A stretch of DNA of 30,324 nt from an uncultured Flavobacterium sp. (GCF_946481155.1 NZ_CAMLMK010000022.1:1-30324), one strand, 5' to 3'; counted from the stretch's first letter, positions 1 through 11,299 are shown. Notes: generated from the sequence alone by a model not told the origin. Made by a program: numbers and translations.

Positions 1-54
1 TTCGGAAGAAAAACACCATTGGAATTGAGCTTTATGCAAGTTGAAAAAGTATAA
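1..54 (+). CDS. nusG: 3' end of transcription antitermination factor NusG (partial)
   Basis: The first 17 codons read FGRKTPLELSFMQVEKV and end at TAA (52-54). This matches the end of the C-terminal KOW domain of NusG, where the phrase 'FGR.TP.EL.f.QVEK' is typical. NusG binds RNA polymerase and couples it to ribosomes or Rho. Its place directly before rplK is the usual bacterial order (secE-nusG-rplK-rplA-rplJ-rplL-rpoB-rpoC). The start lies outside the window, so only the tail can be judged; the assignment rests on this short match plus gene order. Confidence 0.85.
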   Translation, partial: FGRKTPLELSFMQVEKV

Positions 55-75
55 TATCGTTACATATAATAAACC

Positions 76-117
76 CACATCAATCGCTTCCAATTGATAG
101 ATGTGCTAAATTTTTTT
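76..117 (+). terminator. Terminator-like hairpin and T tract between nusG and rplK
   Basis: CACATC (76-81) can pair with GATGTG (100-105), with an additional AAT/ATT pairing inside, and is followed by seven T (111-117) just before the rplK start at 122. It may be a weak terminator or attenuator of the nusG transcript, or part of an rplK leader. In E. coli, L1 represses rplK-rplA by binding the rplK leader; whether this hairpin is such a site cannot be decided by eye. Confidence 0.4.
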
Positions 118-121
118 AAAA

Positions 122-559
122 ATGGCTAAAGAAATTAGTAAAGTAGTTAAACTACAAGTTAAGGGAGGTGCCGCGAATCCTTCGCCACCGGTTGGACCTG
201 CTTTGGGGGCTGCTGGAGTTAATATCATGGAGTTCTGTAAGCAGTTCAATGCCAGAACACAAGATAAACCAGGCAAAGTTTTACCAGTACAAATTACTGT
301 GTATAAAGACAAGTCTTTTGACTTCGTTGTTAAAACGCCACCGGCTGCAATTCAATTATTAGAGGCAGCTAAATTAAAGTCTGGTTCAGGGCAACCGAAC
401 CGTAAAAAAGTAGCTAGCGTTACTTGGGATCAAATTAGAACTATCGCTGAAGACAAAATGGCTGACTTAAATGCTTTCGAAATCGAAAAAGCAATGAGTA
501 TGATTGCCGGAACAGCTAGATCTATGGGTATAACAGTATCAGGAACAGCTCCTTTTTAA
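122..559 (+). CDS. rplK: 50S ribosomal protein L11
   Basis: 145 residues, close to the usual 141-145. The protein opens with the conserved [22 protein letters not shown] block (N-terminal domain, residues about 7-28, proline-rich linker to the factor-binding site), followed by [13 protein letters not shown] and the C-terminal rRNA-binding half with [13 protein letters not shown] and a GTARSMGI segment near the end. L11 binds 23S rRNA at the GTPase-associated centre and, with L10-L12, contacts elongation and release factors; in many bacteria it is needed for RelA activation. The ATG at 122 gives the full family N-terminus. rplA follows after 18 bases, so the two genes are co-transcribed and probably translationally linked. 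Confidence 0.97.
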   Translation: MAKEISKVVKLQVKGGAANPSPPVGPALGAAGVNIMEFCKQFNARTQDKPGKVLPVQITVYKDKSFDFVVKTPPAAIQLLEAAKLKSGSGQPNRKKVASVTWDQIRTIAEDKMADLNAFEIEKAMSMIAGTARSMGITVSGTAPF

Positions 560-577
560 TCGTAAAAAGAAAAAGAC

Positions 578-1267
578 ATGGCAAAATTGACAAAAAAGCA
601 AAAAGAGGCTGCAGCAAAAATTGAGAAGAACAAACTATATTCTTTAAAAGATGCATCTGCATTAATTAAAGAGGTTGCTTCTGCAAAATTTGATGAGTCT
701 GTTGATATCGCAGTGAAGTTAGGGGTAGATCCTAGAAAAGCGAATCAAATGGTAAGAGGCGTTGTTACTTTACCTCATGGTACTGGAAAAGACGTTAGAG
801 TATTAGCATTAGTTACTCCGGACAAAGAAGCGGAAGCTAAAGCTGCGGGTGCAGACCACGTAGGTTTAGATGACTATTTACAAAAAATCAAAGACGGATG
901 GACTGATATTGATGTAATCATCACTATGCCAGCGGTTATGGGTAAATTAGGTCCGTTAGGACGTGTATTAGGTCCAAGAGGTTTAATGCCGAACCCTAAA
1001 ACAGGTACAGTAACTATGGATGTAGCGAAAGCTGTTGAAGAAGTTAAAGCTGGTAAAATCGACTTCAAAGTTGATAAAACAGGTATCGTTCACGCTGGAA
1101 TCGGAAGAATTTCTTTTGATGCTCAAAAAATTACAGAGAACGCTCACGAAATTATTCAAACATTAATCAAATTGAAACCAACTGCAGCAAAAGGTACTTA
1201 TATTAAGAGTATCCACATCTCATCTACGATGAGCCCTGCAATTGCTTTAGATCCTAAAGCAGTTTAA
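578..1267 (+). CDS. rplA: 50S ribosomal protein L1
   Basis: 229 residues, the normal size for bacterial L1. Recognisable blocks are [16 protein letters not shown] (about residues 46-61), LPHGTGK, the [30 protein letters not shown] region (about 112-141), the segment usually used to recognise L1, and the C-terminal [17 protein letters not shown]1 forms the mobile L1 stalk at the E site and in well-studied bacteria also binds its own operon mRNA as a repressor. Starts 18 bases after rplK and ends 22 bases before rplJ, consistent with a single transcript. Confidence 0.97.
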   Translation: MAKLTKKQKEAAAKIEKNKLYSLKDASALIKEVASAKFDESVDIAVKLGVDPRKANQMVRGVVTLPHGTGKDVRVLALVTPDKEAEAKAAGADHVGLDDYLQKIKDGWTDIDVIITMPAVMGKLGPLGRVLGPRGLMPNPKTGTVTMDVAKAVEEVKAGKIDFKVDKTGIVHAGIGRISFDAQKITENAHEIIQTLIKLKPTAAKGTYIKSIHISSTMSPAIALDPKAV

Positions 1268-1289
1268 TTGGTAGTTAAAAATTTTTAGT

Positions 1290-1787
1290 ATGACTAGAGA
1301 AGAAAAATCAATCGCGATTGAAGATTTAACTGCACAGTTAGCTGGGGTGAATGTTGTTTATTTAGCAGACATTTCTGGACTTAATGCAGAAACTACTTCA
1401 AACTTAAGAAGAGCTTGTTTTAAAGCGGGTATCAAATTAGAGGTTGTTAAGAATACATTACTTGAAAAAGCAATGGAAGCTTCTGAAAGCAACTTCGGTG
1501 AGTTAACTACAGTTTTAAAAGGAAACACTTCTATATTAATTGCTGAGACTGCAAACGGTCCTGCAAAAATTATCAAAGAATTCCGTAAGAAATCTGACAA
1601 ACCTTTATTAAAAGGTGCTTACATCAACGAAGAAATCTACATTGGAGATAACTTACTTGATTCATTAGCATCTCTTAAATCGAAAGAAGAGGTTATCGGA
1701 GAAATCATCGGATTATTACAATCACCAGCTCAAAGAGTTATATCTGCTCTTAAGAACCAATTCAAAGACGAAGAGGGAGCTGAATAA
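1290..1787 (+). CDS. rplJ: 50S ribosomal protein L10
   Basis: 165 residues, the usual length. The N-terminal globular domain (about 1-100) shows the L10 pattern YLADISGLNAETTSNLRR, then FKAGIKLEVVKNTLLEKAM; the C-terminal helix (GEIIGLLQSPAQRVISALKN, about 137-156) is the part that binds L7/L12 dimers. L10 anchors the stalk to 23S rRNA beside L11. The gap to rplA is only 22 bases, so there is no room for a separate L10 leader upstream of the start; any autoregulatory RNA would have to lie inside the end of rplA. The short acidic end (DEEGAE) is normal. Confidence 0.97.
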   Translation: MTREEKSIAIEDLTAQLAGVNVVYLADISGLNAETTSNLRRACFKAGIKLEVVKNTLLEKAMEASESNFGELTTVLKGNTSILIAETANGPAKIIKEFRKKSDKPLLKGAYINEEIYIGDNLLDSLASLKSKEEVIGEIIGLLQSPAQRVISALKNQFKDEEGAE

Positions 1788-1841
1788 ATTGCGCACAAAT
1801 AAATTAATATAATTACAAATCATTTTAAAAGGATAGAAAAA

Positions 1842-2210
1842 ATGGCAGATTTGAAACAATTCGCAGAACAATTAGTTAACTTAACAGTTAAAGAAGTTAA
1901 CGAGTTAGCAACAATATTAAAAGACGAGTATGGTATCGAACCAGCTGCTGCAGCTGTTGTAGTTGCTGCTGGTGGTGGTGAAGCTGCTGCTGAAGAGCAA
2001 ACAGAATTCACTGTAGTATTGAAAGAGGCTGGAGCTTCTAAATTAGGTGTAGTTAAAGCTGTTAAAGAATTAACAGGTTTAGGACTTAAAGAAGCTAAAG
2101 ACTTAGTAGATGCTGCTCCAACTAACGTTAAAGAAGGTGTTTCTAAAGACGAAGCAGAAGGTCTTAAGAAAGCTTTAGAAGAAGCAGGAGCTGTAGTTGA
2201 GCTTAAATAA
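1842..2210 (+). CDS. rplL: 50S ribosomal protein L7/L12
   Basis: 122 residues. The N-terminal dimerisation helix pair (about 1-35) is followed by an alanine/glycine-rich hinge (about 36-53) and the C-terminal factor-binding domain from [19 protein letters not shown] to the end, with the conserved [12 protein letters not shown] segment (about 80-91). It forms the flexible stalk that recruits GTPase factors and is present in several copies per ribosome. The leader from 1788 to 1841 contains AAAGGA before ATGGCAGAT, a better than average ribosome-binding region for this phylum, fitting the need for extra L12 synthesis. A strong hairpin follows the gene. Confidence 0.97.
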   Translation: MADLKQFAEQLVNLTVKEVNELATILKDEYGIEPAAAAVVVAAGGGEAAAEEQTEFTVVLKEAGASKLGVVKAVKELTGLGLKEAKDLVDAAPTNVKEGVSKDEAEGLKKALEEAGAVVELK

Positions 2211-2233
2211 GCTGACTTCGGTTTAAAAAACCA

Positions 2234-2276
2234 GGTTTAGGCCTTGAGAAGAACTCTCAAAGGCCTAAACCATTTT
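2234..2276 (+). terminator. Hairpin downstream of rplL (attenuator or partial terminator before rpoB)
   Basis: GGTTTAGGCCTTGAGA (2234-2249) pairs with TCTCAAAGGCCTAAACC (2255-2271) with one bulged A and a 5-base loop, giving about 16 base pairs. Only a short T run (ATTTT) follows. A partial terminator or RNase site between rplL and rpoB is known from E. coli, where it lowers polymerase subunit production relative to ribosomal protein; the same role is inferred here. A second, weaker pairing (TGCGTA 2276-2281 with TACGCA 2312-2317) lies just downstream. Confidence 0.75.
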
Positions 2277-2459
2277 GCGTATAATGAATTTTAGTTCCTA
2301 TTTTTCTGAAGTACGCATATAAATAATCAATACGAAGAAAGAAAATGAAATTAAAACTTTCTGTTCATTTTTAAAGATGTATCGATTATATGAAGAAAGT
2401 AAAATATAGCTGTGTTTTTACACAAAACTACTTTTTTTTAATCAAAATTTTGTCCATTG

Positions 2460-5400
2460 ATGTTAACAAATCAGACTGAAAGATTAAATTTCGCCTCGAC
2501 GAAAAACATCCCAGACTACCCGGATTTTCTTGATATCCAGGTAAAATCTTTTAAGGATTTCTTCCAATTGGAAACCAAATCTGATGAAAGAGGCAATGAA
2601 GGTCTTTATAATACCTTCATGGAAAACTTCCCAATCACTGATACAAGAAATCAGTTCGTATTGGAATTTCTTGACTACTTTGTTGATCCGCCCCGTTATA
2701 CAATTGAAGAGTGTATAGACAGAGGTTTAACGTATAGTGTGCCATTAAAAGCGCGTTTGAAACTATACTGTACTGACCCTGAGCATGAAGATTTTGAAAC
2801 AATTGTGCAGGATGTATATTTAGGTACAATTCCATACATGACACCAAGCGGTACTTTCGTTATCAACGGTGCCGAGCGTGTAGTAGTATCTCAGTTACAC
2901 CGTTCACCGGGTGTATTCTTCGGACAATCTTTCCATGCCAACGGAACAAAATTATACTCTGCCAGAGTTATTCCTTTTAAAGGTTCTTGGATTGAATTCG
3001 CTACCGATATCAACAGCGTAATGTATGCTTATATCGATAGAAAGAAAAAATTACCGGTAACCACTCTTTTCCGTGCCATCGGATTCGAAAGAGATAAAGA
3101 TATTCTTGAAATATTTGACCTTGCAGAAGAAATCAAAGTTTCAAAATCAGGTCTTAAAAAATACATCGGTAGAAGACTTGCAGCTCGTGTATTGAACACT
3201 TGGCACGAAGATTTCGTGGACGAGGATACAGGAGAGGTAGTATCTATCGAACGTAACGAAATTATCTTAGACCGTGATACGCTTTTAGATAAAGACAATG
3301 TTGAAGAAATTGTAGACGCTAATGTGAAATCAATCTTGTTACACAAGGAAGATAATAACCAAGCGGATTATGCAATTATCCACAACACGTTACAAAAAGA
3401 CCCTACAAACTCAGAAAAAGAAGCTGTAGAGCACATCTACCGTCAGTTGCGTAACGCAGAACCGCCTGATGAAGAAACTGCTCGTGGCATCATCGATAAA
3501 TTGTTCTTCTCTGATCAACGTTATAACTTAGGTGAAGTTGGTCGTTACAGAATGAACAAAAAATTAGGTTTGGATATCCCAATGGAAAAACAAGTGTTGA
3601 CCAAAGAGGATATTATCACAATCGTGAAGTATTTGATCGAACTTATCAACTCTAAAGCAGAGATTGATGATATCGACCACTTATCAAACCGTCGTGTTAG
3701 AACAGTTGGAGAACAATTGTCTGCACAATTTGGTGTTGGTCTTGCCCGTATGGCGAGAACAATCCGTGAGAGAATGAACGTTCGTGATAACGAGGTGTTC
3801 ACTCCAATCGATTTGATCAATGCGAAAACATTATCATCGGTTATCAACTCTTTCTTCGGAACCAACCAGTTATCTCAGTTCATGGACCAAACGAATCCAT
3901 TAGCAGAGATTACACACAAAAGAAGATTGTCTGCCCTAGGACCTGGAGGTCTTTCTCGTGAAAGAGCCGGTTTCGAGGTGCGTGACGTTCACTATACGCA
4001 TTACGGACGTTTATGTCCGATTGAAACACCAGAGGGTCCAAATATTGGTTTGATATCTTCTCTTGGGGTTTATGCGAAAGTAAACGGAATGGGATTCATC
4101 GAAACACCTTACCGTAAGGTTGAAAATGGTGTAGTTGATTTGAAATCTGAGCCGATTTATTTAAGTGCAGAGGAAGAAGAAGGCAAATTGATTGCTCAGG
4201 CAAACATTGAAATGGATGCTAACGGTAAAATTACTGCAGAACGGGTTATTGCTCGTGAAGAAGGTGATTTCCCTGTATTGGAGCCAACTGCGGTGCACTA
4301 CACGGACGTAGCGCCAAACCAGATTGCTTCGATTTCGGCTTCGTTGATTCCGTTCTTGGAACATGATGATGCGAACCGTGCGTTGATGGGATCAAACATG
4401 ATGCGTCAGGCTGTACCATTGTTACGTCCTGAAGCACCAATCGTTGGAACCGGTCTTGAGCGTCAGGTAGCTACCGATTCCCGTGTACTTATCAATGCTG
4501 AAGGTGAAGGAGTTGTTGAGTATGTTGATGCAAACATGATTACTATCAAATACGATAGAACGGATGCAGAACGTGCTGTGAGCTTCGACCCGGATGAGAA
4601 AACATATCAGTTAATCAAGTTCAGAAAAACCAACCAGAGTACGTCTATCAACCTGAAACCAATCGTAAGAAAAGGAGACAGAGTTACTAAAGGACAAGTT
4701 CTTTGTGAAGGATATGCAACGCAAAACGGAGAGTTAGCTTTAGGTAGAAACCTGCAGGTAGCGTTCATGCCTTGGAAAGGGTACAACTTCGAGGATGCGA
4801 TCGTAATTTCTGAAAAAGTAGTTCGTGATGATATCTTTACTTCAATCCACGTAGACGATTATTCATTAGAAGTTCGTGATACGAAATTAGGTAACGAAGA
4901 ATTAACGAATGATATTCCAAACGTTTCTGAAGAGGCTACTAAAGACTTGGATGAAAACGGTATGATCAGAATTGGTGCCGAGGTTAAACCTGGCGACATT
5001 CTAATTGGAAAAATTACACCAAAAGGAGAATCAGATCCTACTCCGGAAGAGAAACTATTAAGAGCAATCTTCGGGGACAAAGCAGGTGATGTGAAAGATG
5101 CTTCATTAAAAGCATCTCCATCGTTACACGGTGTGGTTTTAGATAAAAAATTATTCGCGAGAGCGGTAAAAGATAAACGTAAGCGTTCTAAAGACAAAGA
5201 CGATTTAGCAGTTCTTGAGACTCAATTTGAAGTGAAATTCGTAGAATTGAAAGACAAATTGGTTGAGAAATTGTTCGAGATCGTAAACGGAAAAACGTCT
5301 CAGGGTGTAATGAATGATTTGGGTGAGGAAGTATTGCCAAAAGGTAAGAAATACACGCAAAAAATGTTATACGCTGTGGAAGATTTCGCTCACTTAACTA

Positions 5401-6272
5401 AAGGTCAGTGGACTACAGATGACGAGTCAAATGCAATGGTAAATGACTTGATCCACAACTATAAAATTAAGCTGAACGATTTACAGGGAGCATTACGTAG
5501 AGAGAAATTCACGATTACTGTTGGGGATGAATTACCATCAGGAATCCTGAAACTTGCTAAAGTATACATCGCTAAGAAACGTAAACTGAAAGTGGGAGAT
5601 AAGATGGCAGGTCGTCACGGTAACAAAGGTATCGTTGCGAAAATCGTCCGTCAGGAAGATATGCCGTTCTTAGAAGACGGAACACCGGTAGATATCGTAT
5701 TGAATCCACTAGGGGTACCATCCCGTATGAACATCGGACAGATTTATGAAACCGTTCTTGGATGGGCAGGAAAGAAATTAGGAAGAAAGTATGCAACGCC
5801 AATTTTCGACGGTGCTTCTCTTGACCAAATCAATGCCTTAACAGACGAGGCAGAGGTTCCAAGATTCGGACATACGTATTTGTATGACGGAGGAACCGGA
5901 GAGCGTTTCCATCAGCCGGCAACCGTAGGTGTAATTTACATGCTTAAATTAGGACACATGGTTGATGATAAGATGCACGCACGTTCTATCGGTCCATACT
6001 CACTGATCACGCAGCAGCCTCTTGGAGGTAAAGCGCAATTCGGAGGTCAGCGTTTTGGAGAGATGGAGGTTTGGGCTCTTGAGGCGTATGGTGCTTCAAG
6101 TACTTTAAGAGAGATCCTGACAGTGAAATCGGATGACGTTATCGGTAGAGCAAAAACTTACGAAGCAATCGTTAAGGGAGAAACTATGCCGGAACCGGGA
6201 TTACCAGAATCATTCAATGTATTAATGCACGAATTGAAAGGTCTTGGTCTGGACATCAGATTAGAAGAATAA
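2460..6272 (+). CDS. rpoB: DNA-directed RNA polymerase subunit beta
   Basis: 1270 residues from the ATG at 2460; an in-frame TTG at 2457 is an unlikely start because the family N-terminus is [12 protein letters not shown]. RpoB forms one half of the polymerase clamp and catalytic channel. The rifampicin region (about residues 470-505) reads [18 protein letters not shown] then [15 protein letters not shown], with D476, H486 and S491 matching the drug-sensitive residues D516, H526 and S531 of E. coli, followed by [17 protein letters not shown]. The C-terminal part has [16 protein letters not shown] and [24 protein letters not shown]. It is shorter than E. coli RpoB (1342), as expected for this phylum. 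The A/T-rich 249-base leader after rplL contains an attenuator-like hairpin. Confidence 0.97.
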   Translation: MLTNQTERLNFASTKNIPDYPDFLDIQVKSFKDFFQLETKSDERGNEGLYNTFMENFPITDTRNQFVLEFLDYFVDPPRYTIEECIDRGLTYSVPLKARLKLYCTDPEHEDFETIVQDVYLGTIPYMTPSGTFVINGAERVVVSQLHRSPGVFFGQSFHANGTKLYSARVIPFKGSWIEFATDINSVMYAYIDRKKKLPVTTLFRAIGFERDKDILEIFDLAEEIKVSKSGLKKYIGRRLAARVLNTWHEDFVDEDTGEVVSIERNEIILDRDTLLDKDNVEEIVDANVKSILLHKEDNNQADYAIIHNTLQKDPTNSEKEAVEHIYRQLRNAEPPDEETARGIIDKLFFSDQRYNLGEVGRYRMNKKLGLDIPMEKQVLTKEDIITIVKYLIELINSKAEIDDIDHLSNRRVRTVGEQLSAQFGVGLARMARTIRERMNVRDNEVFTPIDLINAKTLSSVINSFFGTNQLSQFMDQTNPLAEITHKRRLSALGPGGLSRERAGFEVRDVHYTHYGRLCPIETPEGPNIGLISSLGVYAKVNGMGFIETPYRKVENGVVDLKSEPIYLSAEEEEGKLIAQANIEMDANGKITAERVIAREEGDFPVLEPTAVHYTDVAPNQIASISASLIPFLEHDDANRALMGSNMMRQAVPLLRPEAPIVGTGLERQVATDSRVLINAEGEGVVEYVDANMITIKYDRTDAERAVSFDPDEKTYQLIKFRKTNQSTSINLKPIVRKGDRVTKGQVLCEGYATQNGELALGRNLQVAFMPWKGYNFEDAIVISEKVVRDDIFTSIHVDDYSLEVRDTKLGNEELTNDIPNVSEEATKDLDENGMIRIGAEVKPGDILIGKITPKGESDPTPEEKLLRAIFGDKAGDVKDASLKASPSLHGVVLDKKLFARAVKDKRKRSKDKDDLAVLETQFEVKFVELKDKLVEKLFEIVNGKTSQGVMNDLGEEVLPKGKKYTQKMLYAVEDFAHLTKGQWTTDDESNAMVNDLIHNYKIKLNDLQGALRREKFTITVGDELPSGILKLAKVYIAKKRKLKVGDKMAGRHGNKGIVAKIVRQEDMPFLEDGTPVDIVLNPLGVPSRMNIGQIYETVLGWAGKKLGRKYATPIFDGASLDQINALTDEAEVPRFGHTYLYDGGTGERFHQPATVGVIYMLKLGHMVDDKMHARSIGPYSLITQQPLGGKAQFGGQRFGEMEVWALEAYGASSTLREILTVKSDDVIGRAKTYEAIVKGETMPEPGLPESFNVLMHELKGLGLDIRLEE

Positions 6273-6282
6273 TAAAGAATGC

Positions 6283-6316
6283 AGTATTCAGTTCCGGAAT
6301 ATCGGAGCTGAATACT
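6283..6316 (+). terminator. Hairpin after rpoB in the rpoB/rpoC gap
   Basis: AGTATTCAG (6283-6291) pairs with CTGAATACT (6308-6316), and the inner TTCCG/CGGAG adds five more pairs around a 6-base loop, about 14 pairs in all. No T tract follows directly (TATTTATAATAAGTTTTT), so it is more likely an RNA processing or stability element, or a leaky terminator, than a full stop signal, because rpoC has to be expressed with rpoB. Confidence 0.55.
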
Positions 6317-6399
6317 TATTTATAATAAGTTTTTAAAGGATTTATACCCGTAACCCGTTCCGATTTTTTATAGTAATGCAGGGCATTTTATAACTAGCG

Positions 6400-6419
6400 C
6401 TTCAAATTTGACTTTGAAG
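6400..6419 (+). other. Small inverted repeat in the rpoC leader
   Basis: CTTCAAA (6400-6406) and TTTGAAG (6413-6419) form a 7-bp stem with loop TTTGAC, 110 bases before the rpoC start at 6529. It could be an RNA element of the rpoC leader; no function can be read from it. Confidence 0.3.
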
Positions 6420-6528
6420 TTTAGAGAAGTAATTCGAGGTAGCAGCGTAATGATTTGACTCTTTTTTTAAGAGGAAAACATAAGTCTAAAATCAAATTTT
6501 AATTGCAAATAAATCAATAGTAAAAACT

Positions 6529-9500
6529 ATGATGAATAATAGAAGTAAAGATAAAAATACGATTAAAAGATTCAACAAAATTTCGATCGGTTTAGCTTCT
6601 CCGGAATCTATCCTGGCGGAATCAAGAGGTGAGGTTTTAAAGCCGGAAACCATCAATTATCGTACACACAAACCAGAGCGTGACGGTCTTTTCTGCGAGC
6701 GAATTTTCGGTCCGGTAAAAGATTTCGAATGTGCTTGTGGTAAATACAAAAGAATCCGATACAAAGGAATCGTTTGTGACCGATGCGGGGTTGAAGTGAC
6801 GGAGAAAAAAGTACGTCGTGACAGAGTAGGACACATCAACTTGGTGGTGCCTATCGCGCACATCTGGTACTTCCGTTCCCTTCCGAACAAAATCGGATAC
6901 ATTTTAGGCTTGCCGTCTAAGAAATTAGACATGATTATCTACTACGAAAGATACGTAGTAATCCAGGCAGGTATCGCTAAGAATACAGACGGTGAATCAT
7001 TACAGCGTTTAGATTTCTTAACTGAAGAGGAGTATTTGAATATCTTGGATACCCTTCCGATGGAAAACCAATATTTAGATGACAACGATCCGAACAAATT
7101 CATCGCTAAGATGGGTGCGGAATGTATCATGGACTTATTAGCACGTACCGATTTGGATGCTTTGTCATACGAATTGCGTCACGCAGCTAACAATGAAACA
7201 TCTAAACAAAGAAAAACTGAGGCTTTAAAACGTCTTCAGGTTGTAGAGTCTTTCCGTGAATCAAACAACAACAGAGAGAACCGTCCGGAGTGGATGATCA
7301 TGAAAGTGGTTCCTGTTATCCCGCCGGAATTGCGTCCGTTGGTGCCGCTTGATGGTGGTCGTTTCGCAACTTCCGATTTAAATGATTTGTACCGAAGAGT
7401 AATCATCCGTAACAATCGTTTGAAACGTTTGATGGAAATCAAAGCACCAGAAGTAATCTTAAGAAACGAAAAACGTATGTTACAGGAATCTGTAGACTCG
7501 TTATTCGACAATACAAGAAAAGCTTCTGCTGTTAAAACAGAATCAAACAGACCATTAAAATCACTTTCCGATTCATTAAAAGGTAAGCAAGGACGTTTCC
7601 GTCAGAACTTATTAGGTAAACGTGTGGATTATTCGGCGCGTTCGGTAATTGTCGTTGGACCTGAAATGAAATTGTTCGAGTGTGGTCTTCCGAAAGATAT
7701 GGCTGCGGAGCTGTACAAACCATTCGTTATTCGTAAGTTAATCGAAAGAGGAATCGTTAAGACAGTGAAGTCGGCTAAGAAAATCATTGACAAGAAAGAG
7801 CCGGTAGTATGGGATATCCTTGAAAACGTAATTAAAGGACACCCGGTATTACTAAACCGTGCTCCTACTTTGCACCGTTTAGGTATCCAGGCGTTCCAGC
7901 CGAAATTGATCGAAGGAAAAGCGATCCAGTTACACCCATTAGTGTGTACGGCGTTCAACGCGGATTTCGATGGTGACCAGATGGCAGTGCATTTACCGTT
8001 AGGACCAGAGGCTATTTTAGAGGCACAATTATTAATGTTGGCTTCTCACAATATTCTTAACCCTGCGAATGGTGCGCCTATCACGGTTCCTTCTCAGGAC
8101 ATGGTACTTGGTCTTTACTATATGACCAAAGAACGTTTGTCTACTCCGGAACATCCGATTTTAGGGGAAGGTTTAACTTTCTATTCTGCGGAAGAGGCGA
8201 ACATCGCTTTGAACGAAGGAAGAGTTGAGTTGAACGCCCGTGTTAGAATCAGAGCAAAAGATTTCAATGAAGAAGGAGAATTGGTATACAAAATTATCCA
8301 GACTACAGCAGGACGTGTATTATTTAACGAAGTAGTACCTGAAGCTGCAGGATATATCAATGATGTATTGACTAAGAAAAACTTAAGAGATATTATCGGT
8401 CACATTTTAAGTGTAACTGATGTACCTACTACAGCGGCTTTCTTGGATAATATGAAGGATATGGGATACAAATTCGCTTTCAAAGGTGGTTTGTCATTCT
8501 CTCTGGGAGATATCCGTATTCCGGAACAAAAACAACAATTAATCGCAGATGCCAGAGAACAGGTTGAAGGTATCTCGATGAACTATAACATGGGTCTAAT
8601 CACCAATAACGAGCGTTACAACCAGGTTATTGATATTTGGACTTCTGCGAATGCCCAGCTTACAGAATTGGCAATGAAAAACATTAGAGAAGACCAACAA
8701 GGGTTCAACTCAGTGTACATGATGCTTGACTCTGGAGCGAGGGGTTCAAAAGAACAGATTCGTCAGTTAACCGGTATGCGTGGTTTGATGGCTAAGCCTA
8801 AGAAATCAACTGCTGGTGGTGGTGAAATTATTGAAAACCCGATCTTATCCAACTTTAAGGAAGGTCTTTCGATCCTTGAGTACTTCATTTCTACTCACGG
8901 TGCTCGTAAAGGTCTTGCGGATACGGCGCTTAAAACTGCCGATGCAGGTTACTTAACAAGAAGGTTGCATGACGTATCTCAGGATGTAATTGTAAACTCT
9001 GTTGACTGTGGTACTTTAAGAGGTGTTGAAGTTTCAGCTTTAAAGAAAAACGAGGAAATCGTAGAATCTTTAGGGGAAAGAATCCTTGGACGTGTTGCTT
9101 TACAAGATGTGATTAACCCATTAAACGGTGAAATCATTATCAATGGCGGTGAGCAGATTACTGAAGCTACGGTAAAAGCTATCGATGCTTCTCCAGTTGA
9201 AAAAGTAGATGTTCGTTCTCCACTTACTTGTGAGGCTCCGAAAGGAATCTGTGCGAAATGTTACGGACGTAACTTAGCAACCGGTAAGATGACGCAAAGA
9301 GGTGAGGCTGTTGGTGTAATTGCTGCACAGTCAATTGGTGAGCCTGGTACACAGTTAACACTTCGTACGTTCCACGTAGGAGGGGTTGCAGGAGGTATCT
9401 CGGAAGAATCAAGCATCGTAACTCGTTTCGCAGGTAGATTGGAAATCGAAGATCTTAAGACAGTTAAAGGTGAAGATAACGAAGGAAACGCTGTTGATAT

Positions 9501-10833
9501 CGTAATCTCACGTTCTACTGAATTGAAATTGGTTGACGAGAAAACAGGAATCCTGTTAAATACACATAACATTCCTTACGGTTCAAGCATCTTCGTTAAA
9601 GATGGCCAAACTGTTGCTAAAGGTGATGTAATCTGTAAATGGGACCCGTATAATGGTGTAATTATTTCAGAATTTACAGGAAAAGTTGCTTATGAAGATA
9701 TCGAGCAAGGACAATCGTTCATGGTTGAAATCGATGAGCAGACAGGATTCCAGGAAAAAGTAATTACTGAAGGAAGAAATAAAAAATTAATCCCGACTTT
9801 ATTAATCTACGGAAAAGACGGCGAACTTATTCGTTCATACAACTTACCGGTAGGGGCTCACTTAATGGTGGACAACGGAGAGAAAATTAAAGCAGGTAAG
9901 ATTTTAGTAAAAATCCCTCGTCGTTCTTCGAAAGCAGGCGATATTACCGGAGGTTTACCAAGAATTACCGAGTTGTTAGAGGCTCGTAATCCTTCCAACC
10001 CAGCGGTAGTTTCTGAAATCGATGGTGTAGTTTCTTTTGGAAAAATCAAAAGAGGTAACCGTGAAATCGTTATCGAATCTAAATTCGGTGAGGTTAAGAA
10101 ATACTTGGTGAAATTATCAAGTCAGATCTTAGTTCAGGAAAATGACTTCGTAAGAGCGGGTGTGCCATTGTCAGACGGAGCAATTACTCCGGACGATATC
10201 TTGAGAATCAAAGGACCAGCTGCTGTTCAACAGTATTTGGTAAATGAAATCCAGGAAGTATACCGTTTACAGGGGGTAAAAATTAATGACAAGCACTTTG
10301 AGGTGGTTATCCGTCAGATGATGCGTAAAGTTCAGATCCAGGATCCGGGAGATACGCTGTTCTTAGAAGATCAATTGGCACACACTTCCGACTTTATCGT
10401 TGAAAATGACAAACTATACGGAATGAAAGTGGTAGAAGATGCAGGTGACTCGGAAAACTTAAAACCAGGTCAAATCATCTCTCCAAGAGAGCTAAGAGAC
10501 GAAAATTCGTTATTAAAACGTAATGACAAGAACATTGTGGTAGCAAGAGACGTAGTTCCGGCAACGGCAACTCCGGTTCTTCAGGGTATCACAAGAGCTT
10601 CATTACAGACGAAATCGTTCATCTCCGCGGCATCGTTCCAGGAGACAACAAAAGTATTAAACGAAGCTGCAGTAGCAGGTAAAGTGGACGGCTTAGAAGG
10701 ATTGAAAGAAAACGTTATTGTTGGTCACAGAATCCCTGCAGGTACAGGTATGAGAGATTACGATAATACAATCGTCGGTTCTAAAGAAGAGTTCAACGAA
10801 CTTATGGCTGCAAAAGAAGAATTTAATTACTAA
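6529..10833 (+). CDS. rpoC: DNA-directed RNA polymerase subunit beta'
   Basis: 1434 residues, the full length expected for Bacteroidota. The N-terminal zinc ribbon has C68, C70, C83 and C86 ([20 protein letters not shown]). The catalytic loop NADFDGD lies at residues 477-483, giving the three Mg-binding aspartates D479, D481 and D483. A second zinc site uses CGTLRG together with [14 protein letters not shown] (about 825-910), and [19 protein letters not shown] follows as part of the bridge/trigger region. The C-terminus contains the [20 protein letters not shown] and [20 protein letters not shown] motifs. The gene follows rpoB after an unusually long 256-base gap. Two ATG codons stand in tandem at 6529 and 6532; either may be used. 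Confidence 0.97.
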   Translation: MMNNRSKDKNTIKRFNKISIGLASPESILAESRGEVLKPETINYRTHKPERDGLFCERIFGPVKDFECACGKYKRIRYKGIVCDRCGVEVTEKKVRRDRVGHINLVVPIAHIWYFRSLPNKIGYILGLPSKKLDMIIYYERYVVIQAGIAKNTDGESLQRLDFLTEEEYLNILDTLPMENQYLDDNDPNKFIAKMGAECIMDLLARTDLDALSYELRHAANNETSKQRKTEALKRLQVVESFRESNNNRENRPEWMIMKVVPVIPPELRPLVPLDGGRFATSDLNDLYRRVIIRNNRLKRLMEIKAPEVILRNEKRMLQESVDSLFDNTRKASAVKTESNRPLKSLSDSLKGKQGRFRQNLLGKRVDYSARSVIVVGPEMKLFECGLPKDMAAELYKPFVIRKLIERGIVKTVKSAKKIIDKKEPVVWDILENVIKGHPVLLNRAPTLHRLGIQAFQPKLIEGKAIQLHPLVCTAFNADFDGDQMAVHLPLGPEAILEAQLLMLASHNILNPANGAPITVPSQDMVLGLYYMTKERLSTPEHPILGEGLTFYSAEEANIALNEGRVELNARVRIRAKDFNEEGELVYKIIQTTAGRVLFNEVVPEAAGYINDVLTKKNLRDIIGHILSVTDVPTTAAFLDNMKDMGYKFAFKGGLSFSLGDIRIPEQKQQLIADAREQVEGISMNYNMGLITNNERYNQVIDIWTSANAQLTELAMKNIREDQQGFNSVYMMLDSGARGSKEQIRQLTGMRGLMAKPKKSTAGGGEIIENPILSNFKEGLSILEYFISTHGARKGLADTALKTADAGYLTRRLHDVSQDVIVNSVDCGTLRGVEVSALKKNEEIVESLGERILGRVALQDVINPLNGEIIINGGEQITEATVKAIDASPVEKVDVRSPLTCEAPKGICAKCYGRNLATGKMTQRGEAVGVIAAQSIGEPGTQLTLRTFHVGGVAGGISEESSIVTRFAGRLEIEDLKTVKGEDNEGNAVDIVISRSTELKLVDEKTGILLNTHNIPYGSSIFVKDGQTVAKGDVICKWDPYNGVIISEFTGKVAYEDIEQGQSFMVEIDEQTGFQEKVITEGRNKKLIPTLLIYGKDGELIRSYNLPVGAHLMVDNGEKIKAGKILVKIPRRSSKAGDITGGLPRITELLEARNPSNPAVVSEIDGVVSFGKIKRGNREIVIESKFGEVKKYLVKLSSQILVQENDFVRAGVPLSDGAITPDDILRIKGPAAVQQYLVNEIQEVYRLQGVKINDKHFEVVIRQMMRKVQIQDPGDTLFLEDQLAHTSDFIVENDKLYGMKVVEDAGDSENLKPGQIISPRELRDENSLLKRNDKNIVVARDVVPATATPVLQGITRASLQTKSFISAASFQETTKVLNEAAVAGKVDGLEGLKENVIVGHRIPAGTGMRDYDNTIVGSKEEFNELMAAKEEFNY

Positions 10834-10860
10834 GAATTAAATTTCTCACTATATTTATAA

Positions 10861-10893
10861 ATCCTAACAGTTTTTACTGTTAGGATTTTATAT
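10861..10893 (+). terminator. Rho-independent terminator after rpoC
   Basis: ATCCTAACAG (10861-10870) and CTGTTAGGAT (10877-10886) form a 10-bp stem with a 6-base loop, followed by TTTATATTT. It lies 28 bases after the rpoC stop and upstream of the DUF3467 gene, so it likely ends most of the polymerase operon transcript. Confidence 0.8.
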
Positions 10894-10920
10894 TTCAGCA
10901 AACAATTTAAATTTATAACG

Positions 10921-11232
10921 ATGAGTGATAAAAATAATCCGCAAGGACAAATCAATATCGAATTAGATGAGCAAACTGCAGAAGGAACTTACTCCAATCT
11001 GGCAATCATCAATCATTCCAATACTGAATTTGTAATCGATTTTGTAAGCATTATGCCGGGTGTTCCAAAGGCTAAAGTAAAGTCAAGAATTGTACTTACT
11101 CCTCAGCATGCTAAAAGATTGCTAAAGGCTTTAGGCGAGAATATCCACCGCTTCGAAAGTGCACACGGAGAAATCAAAGAAGTAGAACAGCCGCCAATTC
11201 CATTTAACTTCGGTCCGACCGGACAAGCTTAA
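10921..11232 (+). CDS. DUF3467 family protein
   Basis: 103 residues, acidic, no signal peptide or membrane segment. The order QINIELDE..AEGTYSNLA, then EFVIDFVSIMPG, then VKSRIVLTPQHAKRLLKALGENI is the signature of the DUF3467 family, small beta-rich proteins of unknown function common in Bacteroidota. The gene stands 87 bases after rpoC, separated by a terminator, and has its own strong terminator behind it, so it may be read by leak-through from rpoC or from a promoter I could not find. The link with rpoC recurs in related genomes as I recall, which suggests but does not prove a role tied to transcription or translation. Confidence 0.85.
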   Translation: MSDKNNPQGQINIELDEQTAEGTYSNLAIINHSNTEFVIDFVSIMPGVPKAKVKSRIVLTPQHAKRLLKALGENIHRFESAHGEIKEVEQPPIPFNFGPTGQA

Positions 11233-11238
11233 TAAAGG

Positions 11239-11273
11239 AAAAGCCTCTCATGTATCCAATGAGAGGCTTTTTA
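11239..11273 (+). terminator. Rho-independent terminator after the DUF3467 gene
   Basis: AAAAGCCTCTCAT (11239-11251) and ATGAGAGGCTTTT (11259-11271) form a perfect 13-bp stem with a 7-base loop running into a T tract, seven bases after the stop codon. Confidence 0.9.
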
Positions 11274-11299
11274 CTATCAATAAATTGATGCTATGAAAA

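Noticed and set aside
1268..1289. L10 leader RNA upstream of rplJ
   Set aside because: Only 22 bases separate rplA and rplJ and no L10-type fold is visible there.
2457..2459. TTG as start codon of rpoB
   Set aside because: The ATG directly after it (2460) gives the conserved N-terminus; the TTG adds one residue without support.
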